64,000 nucleotides of DNA, from NCBI GenBank assembly GCA_032622095.1, contig CP136066.1:95195319-95259318 (forward strand), given 5' to 3'. The notes below the pieces were generated by a model that was not told where the DNA came from, ran no database searches, and was given only the letters and a program-made list of their open reading frames with translations. Source of the stretch: Siphonodentalium dalli (Eukaryota > Mollusca > Scaphopoda > Gadilida > Siphonodentaliidae). The position numbers were made by a program, and so were the translations under genes. Of the stretch, positions 49,601-54,999 are shown piece by piece. Each line of letters begins with the position of its first letter. Positions within the stretch are counted from its first letter, which is position 1.

Positions 49601-52600
49601 TACAGTTGAAGTTGGTGATGCACACCCATTGAGCACCTCAATTATGCATTTTATCTTCTGCAAATTAGGGGGACATTGAAACTGAACAGGTGAGAAAAAG
49701 TCAAAAAGTAACTAAACAAAATTTCAATTTGATACTTAGGATACTTCCCAGAAGATGAGGCCTAAGCAGAATTAGGTCCCTGGAGGGTGTATTTGGTGAT
49801 GCTAGCCTGCTGTACGGGGTAGCAACACTAAATTCACCCTCTGGGGACCTCATTCTGCAAATGTCAGACACACTATTTCCAGGCTTGAAGAAATCTAAGC
49901 CATTCACAGTACCATTGTATGGCAGGGAAACCAATTCCCATCAGCCATCACCTAACCTTGGGAACAGCAGTTTGTTTTTAATTTTCTAGCAGTTATGTTT
50001 ATACAAGCCTGCCAGATGACATATATTATTCTAATCTAAATTAATGACATGTGTCTTTGCAAAGGTATATCTGCTTCTGTGGTGAGAAGAGGTATTAAAT
50101 TGGGAGATGATATGGGTTGGAAGGGATGTTGGTTGATGGCAGGGTGGGTCTGGGCCATGTGGGAGGGGGGATGGGTAATGGAATGTTTCCATAATTTCAT
50201 TAAAGAGTAAAGTTTCATAACTCTGCAGATGTTATAATGGTGTCACTTTTTTAAAATTTTATAACATGTTTAAAAAATATTTTGTTTGTTTGTTAAATTG
50301 AACAAGGTCGCCCTGAAAATTCAAAAAATCTTAATTTAACAATAACAATTTTTTTTTTAGTTATATCACTGGCTCTGCCCACATTCAACCCAGTGACCTC
50401 ATTTGAACAAATCTGAACCACAGTCCCCCAAGGACCCTTTGTACCAAATAAGAACCCATTCGGCCCAATGAAATTCAAGAAGAAGTCGCTGTAAGAATTA
50501 CTATGGTGGAAAGAGTTATGGTCCTAGCTTCGCATCTATTTGACCGGGTGACCTCATTTGAACAAATCTGAATGTGATTCACCTAGGGAACATCCACACC
50601 AAATATGAACCCATTCGGTCTTACGGTTCTGGAGGAGAAGATGATTCTTGACAGATGGACGGACGGACAGACAGACGGATGGACGGACGACGGACGAGGA
50701 GTGATGACTATAGCTCCACCGGAGACTTCGTCTCAGGTGAGCTAAAAACTATGTGCAGTAAAGCAACACTAAGTGTAAATCAAACCATTTTCCAAAAGCA
50801 CTCTGTGAAAGAAGTTCTAAGTATTAATTCCACAGAAAACAACATTTATAATCTGCGTCATCAATGTATGATTCATGAAAAAGAAGCAAATAAGCGCCCT
50901 AGTATAGGCTATTGAATAAGATTGGCGTGGATGCCTGATATTGGTGGTATTTCCATGTTAGAAGCAGCCATATTTTAGAGAATTATCACATCAAACTGAC
51001 AGCTGGTTTTATAGCCATTAACCAGATTTGTAGCTGATCTAATATACAATTAAATGCATATAAAAGCACAGTCTCTTTGAAAAGCCTACGAAAATCATAC
51101 GGATGTATGTCACTAGATCTCGCTATTAAAATTAGTTTCTGTATTGAGGGGATTCCCTCCATTTTATTGGAGAGTAGTCAACGATATTCGTGACTGATTA
51201 TTCTTTCGCATCTTGTTGAATTTATAACTAATTTTAAATACTACGATTCTCACAAACATTTACTATGCCAGGAATGCACTACATATCTGGAAATGATTTA
51301 TTACATCATGTTGGGAATGCAGCGTCGTTGGAGAAATGAAATATAATGGACACTTCTAGGATTATCATCGGCTTTTCAAAGAGACTGATAAAAGCAATAA
51401 TCCAATTCTGGTTTTTTTCTGTATAAAACGGCTGATGTGCGTTGTTTATTTTGATATACAATTTATGAAAATAACTACTGAGTGAGAATAATATTTCAGG
51501 ACATCTGAATACCCTATTGGAGTGAAGTTGTGCTTCACAGCTCTTTCTCAGTTGACCATATACACATTGTCTTGGGATAAAAATAAACATAGGGCGAGGA
51601 ATAGTACTACAGGGGGCCGGGAGAATTTTCTCAAAATTAAATAATAGTACAGGGGTAATTTTTGCTTGAAATTTAAAGAGTACCAGTATGTTTATTTGGA
51701 TCCCGAGAGTACTTACCTTGCTGTAGAGGTGCAAGGATACAATCCAAACAGAAACCTCCAAACCTTTTTTCTTATTCCTGGTTCAACGCCACCTATGAGA
51801 GAAAAAATGGATCAAAGAAAAAGCATTAACCCTTCCTATACTAAATGGATTCTCCCATTCAGTTACAAAATTATACATTGGAATGGTCTGTTGTTCATTT
51901 GGAGGGGTGTCCAGGATAAATTAGCAGATGAGTCAGATGAAAAGATAATACAAGTTATGAAGGATTCATATTCCTTAGTGGAAATGTTCAGATAATAAGA
52001 TTAACAAACGTTTGTCGAACTTATTATCTGAACATTTCGTATGGGAACTGTTAATGAGTATTTAGTAAGAAAGGGTTAAGTCAGATAATCTGATTAGACA
52101 AACACTAATCATAGGCCATAACAGAAACAACACTTTCTCTTCAAAATAATTTTCAAACCATACATATTGATAAAACTTTTAGGGTATCATATATGGTATA
52201 TATACCAGTAGTTTTATGCTATTTTAACCCTCTCTTTACTAAATAGATTCTCCTATTCACTTATAAAATAAACATGGGAATGGGCTAGTATTCATTTGGA
52301 GGGGTGTTCAGGGAATATAAGCAAATGACAGACAGACGAAAAAATATTACAGGTAAAAAAAGATTCATATTCTTTGGTGGGAAATGTTCAGATAATAAGT
52401 TCAACAAATGGTTATTTCTTGAACTTATTATCTGCTCATTTCCTATGGCAACTATATGTACTCTTCAATGAGTATTTAGTAAGGAAAGGGTTATAAAGGC
52501 CCATTTAATTTTTGAACCCCAGATAATTTAAAAAAAAATATATGCCATATTATATACCATTTGAAAGAGGAAGATCCAAAAGATAGTATTATCAACTTAT

Positions 52601-53765
52601 TCGGTGTGATAAAATGTGAACATGTTGTTTTTGTTGAGATATCAACTTGGAATTCTGTGCTCCAGTTTCATTATTTTCAATGGAAGGGGAATAACTCTAT
52701 ATCTTAAGATATAGAGTAGAGTTATTCCCCTTCCGTTGAAAATACATATTTAGTTTGAATTCTGGGAGCCATAACGGGGGAAATCTTTCTTTGATTTCAG
52801 TTATTTTCTATTTCTCTATGGACATCTTCTGAGACACTGCCGTTTCAAATGGTGATAAATTATAGTATTTTAATCATATTTGATGGCATAGGTTGTTATT
52901 AAAACCATATATCAAGGCACTATAAAAAAATAATTGGTGACTCGAAAATTAAATGGCCTTTAAAGAAGAACCTTGATATCAGAATATATGAGGCACTGGA
53001 CCAGTGACCCAGTATGATGTGTTCATTGTTTCACATGTGTATGAACAAGTTATCATTTCTTATAAAAAATGGCCAATGTTACAATCGGAATGGCACATTC
53101 CACTGAGATGTCACTCAACTGAAAACAGGAATATATCAAGTTTATTATTGGTCGAAAAAAAACACCTGCAAAATAGATCATGACCAAAACAACCAAATTT
53201 GTTCTGAACATGTCATGCCAATAACAACACTTTTCAACTCAGCTTTATATCGCTATTCAAATTTGAATTTTGGCCATAAAAACTGGTACCAAATGATTTA
53301 AGATGATATCTTCACATGTATACCGTTACCTACCAGTAGTCCAATATAGTCCAGCCACATGCATGCACAATATGATATTTTGGGTAATTGAGGCCATATA
53401 AAAGATAATACAAGAGCAGAATGATCCATATTCCATGAAGGGAAATATTCAAATAACAAATTCAACAACGTTTGTTGAACTTATTATCTGAACATTTCCT
53501 AAGGGAACTACATACTTGTCAATGTTTATTTAGTACAGAAAGTATAGAAACAGATAGACAGTCCCCACAACTAAACCCATAGGACCAGGACATACCAAGA
53601 AAGACAGCTTTCCTCAAAGCATGTTCCTGGGTCAATCTCCCGTCCTCATCAATGAATTTCTGTAAATCTGCCTCTGTGAGTGGCCCGTTTCTATGTGAAC
53701 CTTGTTGCTCCTCAATAGGGTTAATAACATCAATTGTTTCAAATGAGTCATCAAGGCTGCATCTC
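25535..53765 (-). CDS. TBC-domain Rab GTPase-activating protein (11 exons, 5' incomplete)
   Basis: Eleven exons joined by GT-AG introns keep one frame through all junctions and give 464 residues plus a stop. TBC proteins speed GTP hydrolysis by Rab GTPases on internal membranes. In the joined product a linker-rich start (1-45) leads into the TBC fold: GGVEP at about 57-61, VWRFLF near 66, then an insert of roughly 110 residues. The arginine-finger motif VDKDVPRTDR follows (Arg about 208), then the glutamine-finger motif GYAQG (Gln about 245), EAFWCF, FCHRWLLLGFKREF near 317-330, YTFELFMCV, and a last helix LFYKYCKK. Both catalytic residues are present, so activity is plausible. The architecture recalls TBC1D15/17/25 and SGSM-type proteins, but orthology was not resolved. 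The first exon starts in mid-codon, so upstream exons and the start codon are missing; none was found up to 64000. Confidence 0.88.
26094..26140 (+). mobile_element. Family F fragment
   Basis: GTGCAGAAGGATTCCTATTA, ATTGGTTGGACATGTTCAGA match the middle of family F. A small relic between exons j and k. Confidence 0.45.
26670..26811 (-). CDS. TBC gene exon j
   Basis: Acceptor TTTTCTCAG, donor AA|GTAAGT, 142 bp. It encodes GVTRTALPAANNRYTFELFM, CVTLLLEVRTKLMGC and TDPAMVYDCIN. This corresponds to the FxLFVCVAxL helix near the C-terminal part of the TBC fold. Confidence 0.88.
27035..28060. mobile_element. Candidate element bounded by GGCAAAGTAGCCCC repeats
   Basis: GGCTACTTTGCCACC at 27035 faces GGTGGCAAAGTAGCCCC at 28019 and a second copy at about 28042. 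Further copies in both orientations lie at 27205 and 27225-27241, and at 27643. The ~1 kb span is AT-rich with chance frames only. Inverted and direct copies of one 14-mer at ends and inside suggest a DNA transposon with subterminal repeats, or clustered solo ends. Confidence 0.45.
28649..29833 (+). repeat. Dispersed 1.2 kb repeat with internal ~190 bp units (family J)
   Basis: Starts CAAGAGCACGCCATCGGGGC, and the end TTTTCAAACGGGCGTA mirrors ACACCCGTTTATGG near the start. Inside, AAGTCGAAAAAGGGGCATAAC, ACGAACCCATATTCGAACTT, ATACCAAATTTGGTTCAGTT and AAAGTTATCATCCGGAAACC recur about five times at spacings of 150-210 bp. It ends in a (GGAC)n tract. The family recurs at 36353, 37190 and 40182. 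No reverse transcriptase or transposase is visible. Confidence 0.65.
29822..30178 (-). mobile_element. Family G foldback element
   Basis: Reverse orientation. The centre is TTTTCAATGGAAGGGGAATA facing ATCCCCCCTCCATTGAAAAT. The arms include ACAACATGTTCACACAGTTT, ATAAGTTGATAATACAATG and GGAGCTTCCTCTTTCAAATG. The last of these is also the start of the minisatellite's higher-order unit, so the array grew from this element's end. Confidence 0.6.
30127..30577 (+). repeat. 32 bp minisatellite with a 128 bp higher-order duplication
   Basis: Unit GATAATATTTTATATATGTG + ATCTGGGGGTTT (32 bp); the CTGGGGGTTT end occurs about 12 times. GGAGCTTCCTCTTTC appears at 30127 and again at 30255, exactly 128 bp (4 units) apart, so the first block was itself duplicated. 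Units are nearly identical, differing mainly at GTGTTC/GTGATC, which indicates recent expansion. It is not a CRISPR array: there are no variable spacers. Confidence 0.9.
30682..32026. mobile_element. TTAA-flanked insertion, about 1.34 kb
   Basis: Left end TTAACCTCTACACTGCTG, right end ACTCAGTATAGAAGCC then AAGAGGTTAA, giving short inverted termini with TTAA. A ~90 bp sequence (TCTAATTATTTTCTGGTATA, GGTTTTATGGTGTCAGATCGG) stands just before it at 30591 and is repeated just after it at 32027-32113. Inside, at 30962, is TACAGTTAAACTTCGTTAAG with GTCGAA repeats, resembling pogo/Tigger-type ends. Frames inside show no domain. Confidence 0.4.
32134..32282 (-). CDS. TBC gene exon i (RWLLLGFKREF)
   Basis: Acceptor TTTTTCCAG, donor TTG|GTAATT, 149 bp. 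It encodes WLLLGFKREFNFDDSLTCFE, then ILSSHHLEMSSLAAE and NARRKEEMKEFENL. The FKREF motif followed by a DxLxxxE helix is typical. The charged tail after SSHHLE is an insert relative to many TBC proteins. Confidence 0.92.
32690..33105 (+). repeat. Dispersed tandem-type repeat (family J relative)
   Basis: AAAGATAAATAACACTAGAACA / AAAGATGAATAACTCTAGAACA, GAACATCCATACCAAATTTCA and CAACTGGTGGTGGAAATAT recur three times at spacings of about 140-165 bp. A small palindrome (ATGAGGAAATTCAACGGAATG and its mate) sits at 32996-33035. Confidence 0.55.
33318..33373. mobile_element. Family E end fragment
   Basis: TTCCGGACATTTGCAGAATG and AGATCCCCAGACGGTGAGTG only. It joins family I directly. Confidence 0.5.
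33374..33741 (+). repeat. Family I repeat, 3' part
   Basis: CCATATTTGACCCAGTCACCC, GAATGTGAGTCACCCAGGG, AACATCCACAACAAATATGA, ending CATCTCGGGTGAGCTAAAAA. Other copies lie at 38020, 39595, 48037 and 50330. The fixed 3' end with variable 5' truncation is what retroposed repeats show, but no RT coding was seen. Confidence 0.6.
33794..33884 (-). CDS. TBC gene exon h
   Basis: Acceptor ATTTCCAG, donor CACAG|GTGAGT, 91 bp. It encodes HLVKGLLGELDSHLLWSLVG and NDLGDLYFCH, the stretch leading to the RWLLLxFKREF block. The split Arg codon (AG|G) is completed by the next exon. Confidence 0.9.
34046..34301. mobile_element. Family B double hairpin
   Basis: CTGAACTGGAGCTGTACTGG, cassettes CCAGTGCATTCACTTATATA and GCCATGCATTCTCTTATATA, ending CAGTCATGGAAAGGTTAA. 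It lies in the intron between exons g and h of the TBC gene. Confidence 0.7.
34310..36030. other. TBC gene intron, no further feature recognised
   Basis: AT-rich intron sequence. Chance frames only; no repeat family from this window was recognised and no internal exon is needed, since the phases of exons g and h fit directly. Confidence 0.5.
36036..36117 (-). CDS. TBC gene exon g
   Basis: Acceptor CTTGTAG, donor C|GTAAG, 82 bp. It encodes VEAFWCFKHYMELFKGDFME and DGILSKI. EAFWCF is a TBC landmark directly after the glutamine-finger exon. Confidence 0.9.
36353..37440 (+). repeat. Family J repeat cluster in TBC intron
   Basis: Repeated GAAAAGGGGCATAACTC, GGACAGAACCCAAATTTGAA, CACATACCAAAT and GTTATCATCCGGACAACC blocks, with a (GGACAGAC) patch near 37147. 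A sub-repeat of about 115 bp (AGGTGGCTTTTTAGGA, TTGGCTTTTTTTAAGAACAA) occurs twice at 36410 and 36512. The 60-90 codon frames here are repeat translations. Confidence 0.6.
38020..39006 (+). repeat. Family I repeat, near full length
   Basis: Starts CAAGACAGTCAATGACTGTG with GGTCGCTCACC, then three internal ~200 bp units (AGTTATGGCCCTGG, CCCATTTGAACAAATCTGAA, ATACCAAATATGAACC), ending CATCTCAGGTGAGCTTAAAA. GCTCACC at the start and GGTGAGC at the end are complementary. The matching copy at 48037 starts identically, which fixes the 5' boundary. Confidence 0.65.
39036..39048 (+). repeat. C13 homopolymer
   Basis: Uninterrupted run of 13 C. A slippage-prone simple repeat just after a family I end. 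Confidence 0.9.
39140..39267. mobile_element. Family B fragment with one hairpin
   Basis: AGTGCATTCTCTTTTTAATTA faces TATAAGAGAATGCACAAGC around GGAGGCTCCCCATGGGAGAC, ending GTCATGAAATGGTTAA. The left outer module is missing. Confidence 0.65.
39543..39561 (+). repeat. G19 homopolymer
   Basis: Run of 19 G within GGAGGTGGGGT...GTAGCTG, inside a TBC intron on the strand opposite to the transcript (so a C run in the RNA). A potential quadruplex on the plus strand and a likely assembly trouble spot. Confidence 0.85.
39595..40181 (+). repeat. Family I repeat copy
   Basis: Two and a half internal units (AGAGTTATGGCTCTGCCCC; TACTATGGAGGAATAGAG; ACTATGGAGGGAAAGAGTTA), then (GGAC/GGAT)n at 40079-40130 and TCTCAGGTGAGCTAAAAAGG. 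It lies 265 bp from exon f. Confidence 0.65.
40182..40392 (+). repeat. Family J fragment
   Basis: GAAATGGTTGGACCGAACCC, AATTTGAACTTGACCTG, GAGTTATCATTCGAATAAC and GTCGAAAATGGGCATA. It abuts the end of the family I copy. Confidence 0.5.
40446..40578 (-). CDS. TBC gene exon f (glutamine finger)
   Basis: Acceptor TTGTTTCAG, donor GAG|GTACCT, 133 bp. It encodes GDYNPNLTVLRHILITYAAF, then EEVGYAQGMNDIVARFLVVF. The YxQ motif (YAQ) is the second catalytic finger of TBC GAPs. The most conserved exon of the gene. Confidence 0.93.
41168..41194 (+). repeat. (CA)n microsatellite
   Basis: ACACACACACACACATACAC with one T interruption, about 27 bp, between exons e and f. Confidence 0.8.
41219..41277. mobile_element. 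Family B right end fragment
   Basis: GATGCATTGGCACAGTGTTT, CGCAAAATTTCAGGAAGCCC and GGAAGGGTTAA; 59 bp only. It lies 77 bp from exon e. Confidence 0.6.
41354..41439 (-). CDS. TBC gene exon e (arginine finger)
   Basis: Acceptor AATAGACAG, donor GA|GTAAGT, 86 bp. It encodes KINVNELRTSIRMVDKDVPR and TDRDYHYF. VxxDxxR with DVPRTDR is the TBC arginine-finger motif. The last two bases complete Glu with the next exon. Confidence 0.92.
41512..41741. mobile_element. Family B element, diverged
   Basis: AACCCTTTCATGATGGGAGC, shortened first cassette (CATACTCTTATAAATATAGG), second cassette CCAATGTATTCTCTTATAT facing ATATAAGAGAATTCATTGGC, and GCCCCAGTCATGGAAAAG. The terminal TTAAs are mutated. Confidence 0.65.
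41793..41954. mobile_element. Family E short form
   Basis: CAAGCCTTGAAATAGTGAGC to CACCCTATTTCAAGGCTTG, with the inner hairpin GTGATGCTATCCCGCATAG / GTAGCATCAC. Complete; located in the intron between exons d and e. Confidence 0.85.
42100..43030. other. TBC gene intron, no feature recognised
   Basis: AT-rich intron sequence with no repeat family or extra exon seen. Exons d and e join in phase 0 without needing one. Confidence 0.5.
43033..43256 (-). CDS. TBC gene exon d (acidic insert)
   Basis: 224 bp, acceptor ATGTTAG, donor CAG|GTTTAT (a weaker donor). It encodes a charged, low-conservation insert (RYERPEYDRQRHC, LLDAEELPDELRSEEMKTQV) between the TBC start and the arginine-finger region. 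It is the largest exon. The ATG at 43263 lies in the intron and is not a start. Confidence 0.8.
43885..45055 (+). pseudogene. Decayed mobile-element-associated protein, split by a family A MITE
   Basis: Plus-strand pieces in changing frames line up in one order: IVYGGYGTGPTIKDHEHRRR (about 43923), DDTDTMIVKWAIEHASNGRE with VDVPDIVVLLVYH (44128-44250), MEIRELVSQFGKVKQAHILS (44300-44358), HGKTNLLKHV (about 44414), ALASTIENVTAIGDKIG and AGAQLFQIQYGRKTS (44457-44555). After the MITE come PVPIMIDLEAAPDCLLKCVR (about 44908) and SPCSTHICSCRKNG (about 44994). From memory this matches a multi-copy invertebrate protein with a DTDxLxLLLYH motif, perhaps a PIN/FEN-like fold, and a cysteine-rich tail. Several frameshifts and stops show it is dead. 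It lies in a TBC intron, opposite to the gene. Confidence 0.6.
44556..44709. mobile_element. Family A MITE inside the pseudogene
   Basis: TACAGTAATGCCCTAATTAA to TTAATTAGGGCATTACTGCA. The inner left arm is deleted (CACAGCAGAACCCCGAGAGC). It interrupts the pseudogene right after ...GGCAGGAAGACATCATA, so the insertion came after the gene copy. Confidence 0.8.
45953..45978 (+). repeat. C26 homopolymer
   Basis: Run of 26 C (G26 in the TBC transcript direction) between exons c and d. It drives the proline- or glycine-only translations in this area. The exact length may be a sequencing artefact. Confidence 0.85.
46020..47000. other. TBC gene intron, no feature recognised
   Basis: AT-rich sequence; no repeat family or exon supported. 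Confidence 0.45.
47008..47102 (-). CDS. TBC gene exon c
   Basis: Acceptor TATTTTTCAG, donor A|GTAAGT, 95 bp. It encodes REREVMLLENIVRYHEMKSR and WKTLLVLSSEPD. This helix (REREV ... MKSRWK) corresponds to the ERxxYxxxKxxW stretch common in TBC proteins. Confidence 0.85.
47219..47643. mobile_element. Family E long form
   Basis: TGTCATTTACAGAATGAGGT, the hairpin GTGATGCTATCCCACATAGC, then the long-form middle in reverse (CCAAATTGCCAGATGAC, CCCAATGGGTGTACATCAC, TATGTCTCCCATAGC), ending ACACTAAACTCAGGCTTG. It lies 117 bp upstream of exon c's acceptor on the gene strand. Confidence 0.75.
47645..47916. mobile_element. Family H right-end fragment
   Basis: AAAAGTTTCTATCAATTAAT, CAAGAAGGACAACTCTATCT, ATCGGGATTGATAAAAATT and GAGATAGACCATCTTTAA align with 10370-10682. 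The left terminal repeat is missing and family E sequence sits there. Confidence 0.65.
48037..49345 (+). repeat. Family I repeat, long copy with inserts
   Basis: Starts CAAGACAGCCAATGACTGTG and GGTCACTCACC, like the copy at 38020. It ends near TTGATAGACGGATGGATAG after units with AGAGTTATGGCCCTGGC. A family E fragment (48884-48990: GTGTGTCTGACCTTTGCAG, GGGGACCTCATTTCC) interrupts it. A 24 bp unit CCCCTCCATACTAATATAAG is locally duplicated at 49034-49084. Confidence 0.55.
48813..49437 (+). repeat. Direct repeat pair flanking family I/E sequence
   Basis: TTTTTCTTTGAAAAATCAGG with GATTTCACCTGGATAAG and TGGTGGTTAAGTAAATAATA occurs at 48813-48893 and again at 49366-49437, each immediately followed by the start of a family E element. 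The whole block including E was probably duplicated. Confidence 0.6.
49437..49887. mobile_element. Family E long form
   Basis: AAGCCTGAATTTAGTGTGTC, TGCAGAATGAGGTCCCC, hairpin GACACTATTCCGC / GGCGGGCTAGC, the middle block (GTTGGTGATGCACACCCATT, CTGCAAATTAGGGGG), and a final GGGGACCTCATTCTGCAAAT with CACTATTTCCAGGCTTG. Nearly complete; similar to the truncated copy at 21488. Confidence 0.75.
50330..50748 (+). repeat. Family I repeat copy
   Basis: TTAGTTATATCACTGGCTCTG, ACCTCATTTGAACAAATCTG, CTAGGGAACATCCACACC, (GGAC)n at 50657-50695, then CTCCACCGGAGACTTCGTCT and CAGGTGAGCTAAAAA. The best preserved 3' end of the family. Confidence 0.7.
51717..51792 (-). CDS. TBC gene exon b
   Basis: Acceptor CTCATAG, donor AAG|GTAAGT, 76 bp. 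It encodes GGVEPGIRKKVWRFLFGLYP, the canonical start of the TBC domain, and then CTSTA. Phases (2 bases in, 2 bases out) fit exons a and c exactly. An old frame annotated across this region on the minus strand is mostly intron. Confidence 0.9.
51826..52079 (+). mobile_element. Family F TTAA element, complete
   Basis: TTAACCCTTCCTATACTAAA to TAAGAAAGGGTTAA, with CATTGGAATGGTCTGTTGTT, GGAGGGGTGTCCAGG and the central palindrome AGATAATAAG...CTTATTATCTG all in order. 254 bp; it starts 34 bp upstream of the exon b acceptor on the gene strand, so it sits in the branch-point region of that intron. Confidence 0.8.
52224..52494 (+). mobile_element. Family F TTAA element, copy
   Basis: TTAACCCTCTCTTTACTAAA, AACATGGGAATGGGCTAG, GGAGGGGTGTTCAGGG, AGATAATAAGTTCAACAAAT with its mate, and TTTAGTAAGGAAAGGGTTA. 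Only 145 bp from the previous copy in the same orientation. Confidence 0.75.
52505..52960 (+). mobile_element. Family G foldback element, most complete copy
   Basis: GAACCCCAGATAATTTAAAA, CATTTGAAAGAGGAAGATCC, CAACTTATTCGGTGTGATAA, and a centre with TTTTCAATGGAAGGGGAATA facing ATTCCCCTTCCGTTGAAAAT around ATATCTTAAGATAT. The right arm has GCCATAACGGGGGAAATC, CTATTTCTCTATGGACATC, and CACTGCCGTTTCAAATGGTG. The inverted repeat is clear only near the centre. Confidence 0.65.
53403..53545 (+). mobile_element. Family F 3' part
   Basis: GATAATACAAGAGCAGAATG, GGGAAATATTCAAATAAC, GTTTGTTGAACTTATTATCT, GTCAATGTTTATTTAGTACA. It ends 50 bp before the exon a donor. Confidence 0.6.
53596..53765 (-). CDS. 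TBC gene exon a (first one recognised)
   Basis: Acceptor TTCTTTCAG before it and donor G|GTATGT after it. 170 bp encode RCSLDDSFETIDV, then PLTEADLQKFIDEDGRL and HALRKAVFL, ending with one base of a Gly codon. The segment matches the pre-TBC helix that precedes GGVEP in this protein class. The phase at the acceptor needs two bases from an unseen upstream exon. Confidence 0.85.
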
Positions 53766-53838
53766 CTGAAAGAATCAGAATAGTTTTACAAATACCAGAT
53801 GACTTCTCCCAAACCCAATTAACCCTGTCTGTACCAAA

Positions 53839-54091
53839 TACAGTAATGCCCTAAATAATCGACTCCTTAACCACAGCAGAATTATGGGTAATTATTCAGG
53901 ATATAGTCGGAAACATCACCCAACTTCAACTGGGAAACTTTCAAGCAAATATGGATTGTTGCCATTCATTGGAAAGCTCTCACTGAGAGCTTTCCGATGA
54001 ATGGCAACAAGCCATATTTCCGACTAAATCCTGAAAAATTACCCATAATTCTGCTGTGGTTAAGGAGTCGATTATTTAGGGCATTACTGTA
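53839..54091. mobile_element. Family A MITE with a ~40 bp internal insert
   Basis: TACAGTAATGCCCTAAATAA to TTATTTAGGGCATTACTGTA. The left arm is broken at GGAAACATCACCCAACTTCAACTGG-type sequence (about 53909-53945) before resuming at AAATATGGATTGTTGCC. It lies 74 bp upstream of the exon a acceptor. Confidence 0.8.
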
Positions 54092-54239
54092 CTCATTGGC
54101 GAGTAGTGCAATTTAAGTGACCATAACTCAGGTAAAAGAAATCGAACAGAATTTTTTTTCGAACTCAATCAAGATATTGTTGTGAAAGATCCATAAACCA
54201 AAACTGAATAAAAGTGGTTGAATTTGTTCAAGTTACACT

Positions 54240-54870
54240 ACTGCACACACAACCCATTAAAATCTCATTAAAATCCCATTAAAATCCCATTAAATATCAT
54301 AAATCCATTACTTTATGCCATTAATTCTCGTAACAAAAACAATAATGGGTTTCCCAGAACCCATTAAAAACCATTACATTTTGTTATTTTAATGGCCAAT
54401 ACTGCCCTATTTCCCATTAATCATCAACCATGTATTGTTAATGCCCATTAGATGCCCTTAAAATTTGTAAAGACTACAATTTAATGGCCATAGTCTCTAA
54501 TATTTGAATGGCTATTATCCATCTATTATATGTATTTGAGTGTTTAATGGCCATTAATTAAGTATTTTGAGAAATTTATACCCACCACTGCCCATAACTG
54601 TTGTACCCATGATGGTTAATGGCCATTAAAGTATGATTTGAAAACTTGTTGCTCATTAATTTTATGTTAATGCCCATTACTTATATGCATTTGTGTGTTT
54701 AATGGCCATTATCTAATCATTTTGAAAAATGAATGGCTATCACCTCAATAGTGCTGGTGTTTAATGCCCATTAACTTAGTAATAAACAAATTAAGGGCCC
54801 TAAATGATGGTTAATGGCCATTAACATATAATTGGAAAAATGAATGCCCATCAAACTCATTAAGAACTGA
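54240..54870. repeat. Field of TAATGGCCATTA / TAATGCCCATTA palindromes
   Basis: At least a dozen copies of TTAATGGCCATTAA or one-base variants (TAATGCCCATTA, AATGGCTATTA, CCCATTAAAATC) at irregular spacings of 20-80 bp, for example at about 54413, 54481, 54544, 54620, 54699 and 54809. The intervening sequence is not repeated. Each is a perfect or near-perfect 12-14 bp palindrome with back-to-back TAAT half sites. Function unknown. Confidence 0.7.
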
Positions 54871-54876
54871 AAGTTT

Positions 54877-54999
54877 GCTTCCTGTATTTCTAGATATGAT
54901 CGATGTATGAAAGCAGGTTGCAGTGTGTAGCGCTGAAGCGCTCCTCACATAACTTTGTCAGACCAACCTGATTTCATAACGCATGGAAATACAGGAAGC
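54877..54999. repeat. Inverted repeat, GCTTCCTGTATTTC arms
   Basis: GCTTCCTGTATTTCTAGATA at the left and GCATGGAAATACAGGAAGC at the right, continuing inward with ATGAAAGCAGGTT facing AACCTGATTTCAT. The centre has GTGTAGCGCTGAAGCGCTCC. A MITE-like hairpin directly after the TAATGGCCATTA field. Confidence 0.7.
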
